DNA of 10,389 bases from a bacterium (lineage in GTDB: Bacteria; CAIJMQ01; JAADFP01). The DNA is taken from positions 1 to 10,389 of the forward strand of contig JALUVB010000128.1 in NCBI GenBank assembly GCA_027021085.1, read 5' to 3'. The notes beneath the pieces are model-generated. The model saw only the letters and a list, made by a program, of their open reading frames with translations. It was not told the DNA's origin and did not search any database. Every line of letters begins with the position of its first letter. The stretch's first letter is position 1. The position numbers and the translations under genes are program-made. Of the stretch, positions 1 to 5,583 are shown in pieces.

Positions 1-413
1 ATGACAGGCGGGCAAGAAACCAGGATGCTAAGATACCAGGATACCACGCACAGCAAAGCTAATTATAACGCTTAAAGATTTTACACACATAAATCACGGT
101 AATACTTAACTTATAAATTTTTTACTACATACTTTCTATTTTGAGCACCCACCTGATAACTTGTGGATAAGTCCGCTGAGCACAGTCTGAGCAAAATTAT
201 TTTTGTTTACATAATATATCTTATACGACCTTGAATATGGGGGGACAATTTTGTGCAACATTTTTAACCGGGATATCGGACTGTTTTTGTTTTAAATTGT
301 TTTACCCTTAAAGAGTCAAAGATTTACGAAGGAATTACAAAAAAATTGCGATTTGCCAGTTAAGCAGTAAACCACACGCTTTTCAATATGGGGAAATCCC
401 AAAACTTTCCCAT

Positions 414-440
414 CTCTGGATGCCCGAATGTCGGGACGGC
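414..440 (+). repeat. Dyad repeat copy 1 (CTGGATGCCCGA-type)
   Basis: The stretch begins CTCTGGATGCC and contains a 5-bp perfect stem, cccga (423-427) and tcggg (431-435), around a 3-nt loop. It starts with the same CTCTGGAT lead-in as the repeat at about 568-597, so the two appear to be diverged members of one dispersed intergenic repeat type. Such ~25-30 bp dyads ending in ATGACA are common in many bacterial genomes. Assigning these to that class is from general knowledge, not from a search. Confidence 0.5.
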
Positions 441-528
441 AGGTCTGATAGTCTTGGCTTGCTATCCATACTTACTCTGTCTTTCCCCTCACTACCACTA
501 CCATCTACTCGCTACTCTTATATCTCCC

Positions 529-564
529 AGTCTAAGGTCTTATAGTCTAAAGTCTATGGTCTAA
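529..564. repeat. Tandem degenerate heptad array, (A/G)GTCTWA x5
   Basis: Five head-to-tail 7-nt units can be read: agtctaa (529), ggtctta (536), agtctaa (544), agtctat (551) and ggtctaa (558), with a single extra T at 543. The array lies directly before the dyad repeat at 568-597. I see no coding or RNA-gene explanation for it. It may be a slippage-derived microsatellite associated with the intergenic repeat cluster. Confidence 0.7.
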
Positions 565-567
565 CTC

Positions 568-597
568 TCTGGATACCTGCTTTCGCAGGTATGACAT
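568..597 (+). repeat. Dyad repeat copy 2 (CTGGATACCTGC...GCAGGTATGACA)
   Basis: This is a perfect 8-bp inverted repeat, atacctgc (573-580) and gcaggtat (585-592), closed by a tttc tetraloop and flanked by the shared lead CTCTGG and trailer GACA. It is the clearest copy of the dispersed repeat in this region. Its reverse complement closely matches the element at 651-679, so the two copies lie in opposite orientation about 60 bp apart. Confidence 0.7.
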
Positions 598-650
598 GTG
601 GACTGTTTTTCCGGCTTTCTGGGTTTTCTTTCCTCATTTCTGTTCTCCTC

Positions 651-679
651 TTGTCATTCCTATGAAAGCAGGAATCTAT
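651..679 (-). repeat. Dyad repeat copy 3, inverted (TTGTCATTCC...GGAATC)
   Basis: The sequence reads TTGTCATTCC, then a loop containing gaaagc, then AGGAATC. A 6-bp stem, attcct (656-661) and aggaat (670-675), is perfect; the inner two pairs of the canonical dyad are degraded. Translated on the plus strand it gives CHSYESRNL, the hallmark peptide produced when this widespread repeat type is mistaken for coding sequence. It is in inverted orientation relative to the copy at 568-597. Confidence 0.65.
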
Positions 680-853
680 TCCCCTTCCCTCACTACCCGC
701 TACTCGCTACTAACTACTGTTCACTATTTTTGGGCCATCGGGATAAAAACCCCAAAATTATGCCCGTAGAGAAGTTTTCCCCGAAAATATGGATAAGAAC
801 ACTCGTCAGCAGTAAAAGTCCTCTGAAAACGGCTATTTAAGGCCAGTTTCTGC

Positions 854-896
854 AGGGTGGCCAGGGGAGAAAAAATTCCATCCCCTACCCTTTTTT
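854..896 (+). terminator. Plus-strand hairpin with T-tract (possible intrinsic terminator)
   Basis: Arms agggt (854-858) and aggggA (863-868), separated by a 4-nt bulge ggcc, pair with tcccct (881-886) and accct (887-891). This gives up to 11 bp around a 12-nt A-rich loop, followed at once by six T residues (891-896). In the plus direction this has intrinsic-terminator geometry. No plus-strand gene precedes it in the window, so it may end an unannotated small transcript or be incidental. A competing small hairpin, ggcca (841-845) with tggcc (858-862), overlaps its left arm. Confidence 0.4.
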
Positions 897-920
897 AGAT
901 TGTAAATTTGAGGAAAAATG

Positions 921-948
921 AGCAAAAAAGCAAAATGATTCTATTTTG
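921..948 (-). terminator. Weak terminator candidate at the operon end
   Basis: Read on the minus strand, CAAAAT (948-943) pairs with ATTTTG (936-931) around a 6-nt loop and is followed by CTTTTTT. The stem overlaps the stop codon of the last operon gene (TAG, 943-941). It contains only one G-C pair at each end-equivalent position and is thermodynamically weak. The position and T-run suit termination of the hydrogenase operon, but the hairpin alone is not persuasive. Confidence 0.25.
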
Positions 949-1558
949 GTCTTTCTTCGATTCTATATACTTCTCTCCGATGTTTGGGGCATAGAACTCT
1001 CATCTGGTCAAATCTCCACTTCAGCTCACCTCGCGGTGTCTTCTCTTTGATTTCTTCTATATCCAGATGGGTAGAAGCAATAACACCGGGGTTAGTATAG
1101 GCAAGCGGGCCAAGTTTCTCACCCAGCCATTTAAGATGATCCCAGGCAGTAACTACTTCTCCGCATATTTCGCATAAAGCCAATTCTTTTTCTACGCGGG
1201 TAAAAACACTTTCTTTATTAAAAGTTGATAAATCAAATTCCTGCGTTAGTCGGACTCCCTTGCCAGTTATACAACACTCCTCACAAAAAGCACAGAATTC
1301 ACAGTTTTTGTAGTAAAGAGTAAGAATTCTTTTACCTGTACCTTTTTCTTTATCAACTATATCTTCCATTTCTATGGTCCCGGTAGGACAAACCATTGCA
1401 CAGGCACCGCATCCTACGCAATCTTCTTCAAAATATTTTGCCGCTCCCCGAAAACCAGGAAATGGTTTATGAGAGACGTAAGGGAAAGGCACAGTGTAAG
1501 GACCTTTCAATAAAGCAGTAACTGCCTCTTTGATTTCCCTTATTTTTGGCTTTTTCAT
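941..1558 (-). CDS. HycF/MbhN-like 2x[4Fe-4S] ferredoxin subunit of the hydrogenase
   Basis: This is a 205-aa electron-transfer subunit, expected to carry electrons between soluble ferredoxin and the hydrogenase small subunit on the cytoplasmic face. The first cluster motif is C47-x2-C50-x2-C53-x3-C57-Pro. The second is C86-x2-C89-x2-C92-x3-C96, followed by Ile instead of the usual Pro and with an extra C95. After the ferredoxin fold the sequence QEFDL...ELALCEICG matches the pattern of E. coli HycF/HyfH, which carry a C-terminal CxxC...CPxC element. Here it is C129-x2-C132 and C190-Pro-Lys-His193, so the last ligand position is His. The ATG overlaps the mrpG stop by 4 nt (ATGA), with AGAGGAG upstream as ribosome binding site. 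It is the last gene of the operon, separated from the other hydrogenase genes by the whole Mrp module. Assignment as the NuoI/MbhN equivalent is secure; ligation of a third metal site is inference. Confidence 0.9.
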   Translation of the reverse strand: MKKPKIREIKEAVTALLKGPYTVPFPYVSHKPFPGFRGAAKYFEEDCVGCGACAMVCPTGTIEMEDIVDKEKGTGKRILTLYYKNCEFCAFCEECCITGKGVRLTQEFDLSTFNKESVFTRVEKELALCEICGEVVTAWDHLKWLGEKLGPLAYTNPGVIASTHLDIEEIKEKTPRGELKWRFDQMRVLCPKHRREVYRIEERPK

Positions 1559-1881
1559 TTTTTCTCCTCTTCGTATTTGTCACAAACACTTTTCTTCCAG
1601 AGTTTCACGCCTGACTTGTGAGCACCCCGAGCCAGCGCATGGGCAGCAGTAGGGGCAGTTATGAGAATAAAAACAAGCGTTAACAATGCTTTTATTCCTA
1701 TAGCATTCCATCCTGAATAAACCAGCACACCTACCATGATAAAGATTGTACCCAGGGTTACGCATTTGGTAGAAGCCTGAAGCCGGTTGTAAAGGTCGGG
1801 TAAACGAATAAGACCGATGCAGCCAAGAAGATTGAAAGCAACACCGATTCCCATCAATATAAAAGAAATCATTTCCCTCAT
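1555..1881 (-). CDS. Mrp-type Na+/H+ antiporter subunit G (MbhC-like)
   Basis: A 108-aa small membrane protein of the PhaG/MnhG family, with about three hydrophobic segments. The family signature is clear at residues 26-44: RLPDLYNRLQASTK, then CVTLG. It is a core membrane subunit of Mrp antiporters and of Mrp-linked hydrogenases, where E, F and G form part of the ion (probably Na+) path. The start chosen is ATG at 1881, because AGGGGA (1893-1888) sits 6 nt upstream; the in-frame ATG three codons later would be too close to any Shine-Dalgarno. It follows mrpF after a 36-nt gap, the largest in the operon, and overlaps the next gene by 4 nt. Confidence 0.95.
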   Translation of the reverse strand: MREMISFILMGIGVAFNLLGCIGLIRLPDLYNRLQASTKCVTLGTIFIMVGVLVYSGWNAIGIKALLTLVFILITAPTAAHALARGAHKSGVKLWKKSVCDKYEEEKK

Positions 1882-1917
1882 AATCTATCCCCTAATTTAA
1901 AAAATTCCAGATTCCAA

Positions 1918-2184
1918 TTATTCATCAAATCCTTTCCCTTCCAGGTATTTGGCCAGAGCCAAAGTGCCTATAAAGCTGAGAAGCGCCCAGGAAATAGCCA
2001 CATTCATGTAAAAATCTCTCCCGGTAAGCACGGAGAGGAAACCACAGAAACCTACCACCAGAATCCCCAGTATATCTATGGCTACAGTTCTATCTGGCGC
2101 TGTAGGACCTCTTCCAATACGATACAGACATAGAAAACAAGCTAAGAGTAGAATATAAATATAAACGAATATCGTCACTATCAT
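1918..2184 (-). CDS. Mrp-type antiporter subunit F (MbhB-like)
   Basis: An 88-aa protein with three predicted transmembrane helices. It belongs to the MrpF/PhaF family by the motif GPTAPDRTVAID at residues 26-37, including the conserved Asp31 and Asp37. In Mrp and Mbh complexes this subunit packs with E and G in the distal membrane module. AAGGAG lies 5 nt before the ATG. It starts 9 nt after mrpE ends. Length and motif are typical; I see nothing unusual. Confidence 0.95.
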   Translation of the reverse strand: MIVTIFVYIYILLLACFLCLYRIGRGPTAPDRTVAIDILGILVVGFCGFLSVLTGRDFYMNVAISWALLSFIGTLALAKYLEGKGFDE

Positions 2185-2193
2185 CTCTTCTCC

Positions 2194-2697
2194 TTAGTCA
2201 AAAATTTTCATTAAATACCTTTCAAATCTTTTTACAATTATCTTGGTAGCTTCTTCTACATCCTCGCTTCTCACATATATCCAATGCACAAATATCGTAT
2301 CTCCCACCATATCTACACTCAATGTTCCCGGAGTAAGGGTAATTGAATTAGCCAGTGCCACTCTCCCCGTATCGCTCTTTATTTTTGTTTTTACTTTTAC
2401 AATCCCGGGACGAATGGGCAAGCGCGGATGAAGGACCCGGTAGGCTACGTCCAGATTAGCCAATATAACATACCAGAAGAATACAGGAAGATAGATAAGA
2501 AAGTTAAATATCCTTACGGGACTGTAAAACTTGTAAACTCTCTCCGGAATAAGGTCACCCAGGTAAATCCCTATAAAAAGGGAAACGATAAAACCAATAA
2601 AGAGGTTTTGTTTAAAGGCAACCGTATCGTAGGGACGATTATACACAAGAAGTAACCAGATTATAAAAAGTGCTAAGAATAAAGTAAACCGTTTCAA
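2194..2697 (-). CDS. Mrp-type antiporter subunit E (MbhA-like)
   Basis: A 167-aa MNHE-family protein. It has two N-terminal hydrophobic stretches and another around residues 62-82, then a soluble alpha/beta C-terminal domain. The family motif is visible as LPIRPGIV (93-100) and LANSITLTPGTLSVD (115-129). It is a structural and ion-path subunit of Mrp antiporters and Mbh hydrogenases. The ATG lies one base after the mrpD stop codon, with GGGAGG in the mrpD terminal codons acting as ribosome binding site, so translation is probably coupled. Confidence 0.95.
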   Translation of the reverse strand: MKRFTLFLALFIIWLLLVYNRPYDTVAFKQNLFIGFIVSLFIGIYLGDLIPERVYKFYSPVRIFNFLIYLPVFFWYVILANLDVAYRVLHPRLPIRPGIVKVKTKIKSDTGRVALANSITLTPGTLSVDMVGDTIFVHWIYVRSEDVEEATKIIVKRFERYLMKIFD

Positions 2698-2698
2698 T

Positions 2699-4186
2699 TT
2701 AACCTCCCATAACCATACTTATATATTTTGTCCCGTTTATTAAGGTTCTAACTGCCGGGTCTAATACTATGCTTCTCAAATGAGGTAGCAGGATTACTCC
2801 CAGGAAAACCGTTATTAAAGAGAGAATCAACATAGAAGCTGTCATAAATACCGGACTCTCTTTAATTCTCTGGAGATTATTTTTCAAAGGGCCAAAGAAT
2901 ACATACCGATTCATTCTGAGGTAGTAACCCAGGGTGAGCACACTTACCAGAATTGTAAAGATTGCCCAACCTAACCTTCCTGCATCCAGAAGAGCAAGGA
3001 TAATAAATAATTTTGACCAGAATCCTGCCAGAGGAGGAATACCTGCCAGGGAAAGAAAGCCTATATCTCCCGAAATACCGGTGATAGGCATTTTTTCCAT
3101 TAATCCTCCCATCTTTTTAATATCTCTGGTCTCTAACCGGTATTCTAAAGAACCAGCCGATAGGAAGAGCAGGGCTTTAGAAGTTGCATGTACAAAAGTA
3201 TGGAGAAGGGCAGCCATTATTCCCAGAGGAGTACCCAGGGAAAAGGCTATCACAATGTAGCCAATATTGCTTATGCTGGAGTAAGCAAACATTCTTTTTA
3301 TATCATTCTGCACCAGGGCAAGTAATGCACCGGTAAGCATAGATGCCCCGCCTAAGAACATAAGAATCTGTGGAATAAATCTGGTTTCCAGAAGAGGGAA
3401 GCCAAAGATATTATAGAAAATTCTCAAGAAAGGATATATACCCAGGGCTTTTATCAATAGGCCGGAAAGTACGGCAGAAATGGATGCGGGAGCAGAAGGA
3501 TGTGCATCTGGTAACCAGGCATGGAAAGGCACCAGGGCTGCCTTCAAACCGAAACCAAATACAAAGAGAATTACTACAAACCAGAAAGCATGCCCCCCAG
3601 AAATCCCACTAATCTTGGACCCTATATCTGCCAGGTTGAGAGTACCGGTGAGTGAATAGAGAAAACCAATACCCAGAAGGATAAATACGGAAGACACAGT
3701 ACCTAGAACCAGGTATTTAAACGAGGCTTCCAGTTCTTCTGCTTCTGTTCCAAAACCTACTAAAGCATAGGCAGAAATCACTGCAATTTCAAGAAAGACA
3801 AAAAGATTGAATATATCTCCGGTAAGCACCACCCCATTCATCCCTGCTAACATGAGCAGGAATAAACTATAATAGCGAAGTTTTGAGGTGTATATCTCCA
3901 TGTAGTCAACCGAGTACAGAGTAACAATAAAAGCTACCAGGTTAACAATAAGCAGGAAAAAGGCTGATAAGCCATCAAGAACCAGATTTATCCCCAGGGG
4001 CGGCTTCCATCCCCCCATAAAGTAGATCTGGTTACCGATTCTAAAAAGGTATAAAGACATGATAAGAAGCGAAAGAGTAGCAAGATTTCCCAGTACATCT
4101 GCAGTTCTTCTGTTTTTGCGAGAAACCATGGGGATAAGAAACCCCATACCTAAAGGTAAAGCAACCATTAATGGTAAAACATTCAT
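2699..4186 (-). CDS. Mrp-type antiporter subunit D (MbhH-like proton channel)
   Basis: A 495-aa polytopic protein of the proton-antiporter (NuoL/M/N) family with the usual 14-helix core. The key ionisable residues are present: Glu133 on TM5 (FVFLEIA), Lys215 on TM7 (FGLKAALVPFHAWLPDAHP), Lys246 on TM8 (LLIKALG), Lys337 on TM10 (HATSKALL) and Lys392 on TM12 (GFWSKLF). This is the complete charge chain expected of an active half-channel pair. Length equals typical MrpD. The start overlaps the mrpC stop by 4 nt (ATGA). Its place between C and E matches bacterial mrp operons. In Mbh the equivalent subunit, MbhH, lies next to the hydrogenase module. Confidence 0.95.
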   Translation of the reverse strand: MNVLPLMVALPLGMGFLIPMVSRKNRRTADVLGNLATLSLLIMSLYLFRIGNQIYFMGGWKPPLGINLVLDGLSAFFLLIVNLVAFIVTLYSVDYMEIYTSKLRYYSLFLLMLAGMNGVVLTGDIFNLFVFLEIAVISAYALVGFGTEAEELEASFKYLVLGTVSSVFILLGIGFLYSLTGTLNLADIGSKISGISGGHAFWFVVILFVFGFGLKAALVPFHAWLPDAHPSAPASISAVLSGLLIKALGIYPFLRIFYNIFGFPLLETRFIPQILMFLGGASMLTGALLALVQNDIKRMFAYSSISNIGYIVIAFSLGTPLGIMAALLHTFVHATSKALLFLSAGSLEYRLETRDIKKMGGLMEKMPITGISGDIGFLSLAGIPPLAGFWSKLFIILALLDAGRLGWAIFTILVSVLTLGYYLRMNRYVFFGPLKNNLQRIKESPVFMTASMLILSLITVFLGVILLPHLRSIVLDPAVRTLINGTKYISMVMGG

Positions 4187-4530
4187 CCTTTCAACCTCTT
4201 TATTTCATTAATGTCAAAAGTACCGTATCTCTCATAGATTCTTATGGCCATGGAGACAGATAAGGCAAGAACTCCGAAACCAATTACTATCGAGGTTACT
4301 ACCAGAGCCTGGGGAAGAGGGTCCACAGAATATCTGAGAAAGTAAGCTAAACTCATATCCGGGGTTCTTATAGGAGCAATCCCTCCTCGCCGGTAACCTA
4401 TCAGGATTAAGAACAAGTTAATTGCATACTCCATAATATTCAATCCGATGACAATCTTGACAATATTTTTCTTGGTAGCCACACAATAAAGTCCTATCAT
4501 CAGAAGGACAAAGGAAAGAATATACTCCAT
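4183..4530 (-). CDS. Mrp-type antiporter subunit C (NuoK/MbhG-like)
   Basis: A 115-aa three-helix protein of the NuoK/MnhC family. Helix 2 carries GLNIMEYAINLFLI (29-42), with Glu34 at a buried position. Helix 3 carries the Mrp-specific DPLPQALVVTSIVIGFG (70-86), which separates MrpC from true NuoK. It links the antiporter subunits in Mrp and Mbh complexes. The ATG abuts the mrpB stop codon with no gap, and GGGAGGAG upstream provides a strong ribosome binding site. Confidence 0.95.
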   Translation of the reverse strand: MEYILSFVLLMIGLYCVATKKNIVKIVIGLNIMEYAINLFLILIGYRRGGIAPIRTPDMSLAYFLRYSVDPLPQALVVTSIVIGFGVLALSVSMAIRIYERYGTFDINEIKRLKG

Positions 4531-5025
4531 TTATTTTCTCCTCCCTGTAGGTTTTCTGGTCATTTTTTTCTCCCCGTTTGGCAAGCCTACAACGCGGGTC
4601 ACAGAGAGAATAATAAACACCATGAATATGGAAGCCCCTACTTTTAAGCCAATAGCAAGGTTCGCCCAGGGAATAACACCTGCCGAGAAAAGCTTGAAAT
4701 AACTCGAGGGTAGCTTAGTAAGAAAATTCTCTGCAAAAAAGCTGCCAAAATAAAGCCCAAGCAGAGCAATACCCAGGAAAATTATGGCACCAGTGGAATC
4801 CAGTTCAGAAGCTAAAGTGCTGTTCAATTTTCTCAATGGCGTATCTTTACCAAATGCAAGCGTAAGCAATACAAAGGTGCCTGCTATTATTACCCCACCC
4901 GGGAATCCTCCTCCCGGAGTAAGGTGTCCAAAAATCACTATGTAAAGCCCAAAAAGAAGAACAAAACCAACTATCCACCTGGTAACTACCTTGACAATTA
5001 CACTTAAACCTTCTTTTTCGCTCAC
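4531..5025 (-). CDS. Mrp-type antiporter subunit B (MbhF-like), GTG start
   Basis: A 164-aa MnhB-domain membrane protein with about four helices. The signature GHLTPGGGFPGG is at residues 33-44. The start codon is GTG at 5025-5023, overlapping the previous stop as GTGA, with AGGAG at 5038-5034 eight bases upstream. This is the only non-ATG start among the complete genes here. A basic tail (KKMTRKPTGRRK) ends the protein on the presumed cytoplasmic side. In B. subtilis-type Mrp the subunit follows MrpA, as it follows the MrpA C-terminal-domain gene here. Confidence 0.95.
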   Translation of the reverse strand: MSEKEGLSVIVKVVTRWIVGFVLLFGLYIVIFGHLTPGGGFPGGVIIAGTFVLLTLAFGKDTPLRKLNSTLASELDSTGAIIFLGIALLGLYFGSFFAENFLTKLPSSYFKLFSAGVIPWANLAIGLKVGASIFMVFIILSVTRVVGLPNGEKKMTRKPTGRRK

Positions 5026-5582
5026 TTTATTCTCTCCTCTTTATCCCTTGCTCCTCTCTTCTTATGGGAAGGTCTCCTGAGTATAGCCAGAGCACCCAGG
5101 AGAGAAGCAAAGAGAATGGTGGCTTCTCCTATAGTGTCATACATTCTAAAATCCAGGAGTATAGAAGTGGTCACATTAGCAGCTCCTGTTCTCCGTAATC
5201 CCTCTTTAAGAAAAAATCCCGATATACTTTTTCCCTGGCTGAGAAGTGGCACGCCAAAATGAGGTAATTCTCTAAAGAAAGGATAAGCTGCCAGGGTTAT
5301 AAGTACAATAACAGCAAGAGAAAAGGATAATCCAATTTTTCCCCGCATTCCCTTAACCGTGGTTATATCATTTCTTAAAGTTGCCCGCACCAGCACAACT
5401 AAGGTTAAAACTTCCACTACCACCTGGGTTATGGCAATGTCCGGTGCTTTTAAAAACAGAAAAGCCAAAGATACAATAAAGCCCACTGCCCCCACCGAGA
5501 TAACAGCAGAGAGAAGGTCTCTGGTCTCAGCAGCAATTAATGCCCCTATTATCATAAATACAAGAAGTACATTAAACTCCAT
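5022..5582 (-). CDS. MrpA C-terminal-domain protein: fused MbhD (DUF4040) and MbhE
   Basis: A 186-aa membrane protein with two domains. Residues ~5-70 are the DUF4040/MbhD domain with APDIAITQ (46-53). Residues ~85-170 are MbhE-like, with NVTTSILLDFRMYDTIGEAT (136-155), the classic MrpA C-terminal motif. In Bacillus-type Mrp these domains are the C-terminal part of MrpA; in Pyrococcus Mbh they are two separate small proteins, D and E. Here they form one standalone protein. The ATG is one base after the stop of the 634-aa NuoL-like gene, with GGGAGG before it. The two lengths together (820 aa) are about those of an intact MrpA, so this looks like a split mrpA. The C-terminus is strongly basic. 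Confidence 0.9.
   Translation of the reverse strand: MEFNVLLVFMIIGALIAAETRDLLSAVISVGAVGFIVSLAFLFLKAPDIAITQVVVEVLTLVVLVRATLRNDITTVKGMRGKIGLSFSLAVIVLITLAAYPFFRELPHFGVPLLSQGKSISGFFLKEGLRRTGAANVTTSILLDFRMYDTIGEATILFASLLGALAILRRPSHKKRGARDKEERIK
5034..5038 (-). promoter_or_regulatory. Ribosome binding site deciding the mrpB GTG start
   Basis: On the minus strand AGGAG lies 8 nt before the GTG at 5025. It sits inside the 3' end of the upstream gene. Together with the GTGA stop/start overlap it supports translational coupling and the choice of GTG as the start. Confidence 0.6.
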
Positions 5583-5583
5583 T

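Larger units (their letters stand above)
486..711 (+). repeat. Pair of imperfect direct repeats, CCCTCACTACC...TACTCGCTACT
   Basis: Two segments share the strings ccctcactacc (486-496 and 687-697) and tactcgctact (506-516 and 701-711). The spacing between the two strings differs slightly between the copies (9 versus 3 nt). They flank the heptad array and the inverted dyad pair, making the whole 486-711 stretch a mosaic of short repeats. The coordinates span both copies and the DNA between them. Confidence 0.55.
1..940. other. Non-coding, repeat-rich intergenic region
   Basis: No convincing protein gene is visible on either strand. The segment follows the stop codon of the last operon gene. 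It contains short dyad repeats (around 415-440, 571-597 and 651-679), a tandem heptad array (529-564), two similar CACTACC/TACTCGCTACT pyrimidine-rich stretches (486-516 and 687-711), and a plus-strand hairpin followed by T residues near 854-896. The first few bases (ATGACAGG) look like the tail of another dyad repeat copy cut by the window edge. An accaggat motif occurs twice, at 19-26 and 35-42. An 80-codon open frame at 598-840 runs through the repeats and is not credible as a gene. The part at 60-400 is AT-rich and holds nothing I recognise except one DnaA-box-like 9-mer. Confidence 0.8.

Noticed and set aside
1-400. Chromosomal replication origin
   Set aside because: Only one perfect DnaA-box 9-mer is visible, with no cluster and no dnaA/dnaN context.
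411-720. CRISPR-like array
   Set aside because: The repeats are few, unequal in length and orientation, and lack regular spacers or nearby cas genes.
598-840. 80-codon plus-strand open frame in the left flank
   Set aside because: It begins at the trailer of one dyad repeat and translates another (CHSYESRNL), has no ribosome binding site and shows no protein-like pattern.
2243-2655. Two plus-strand open frames opposite mrpE
   Set aside because: Both are antisense shadows of a clear MrpE gene with its conserved motif; no ribosome binding site supports them.
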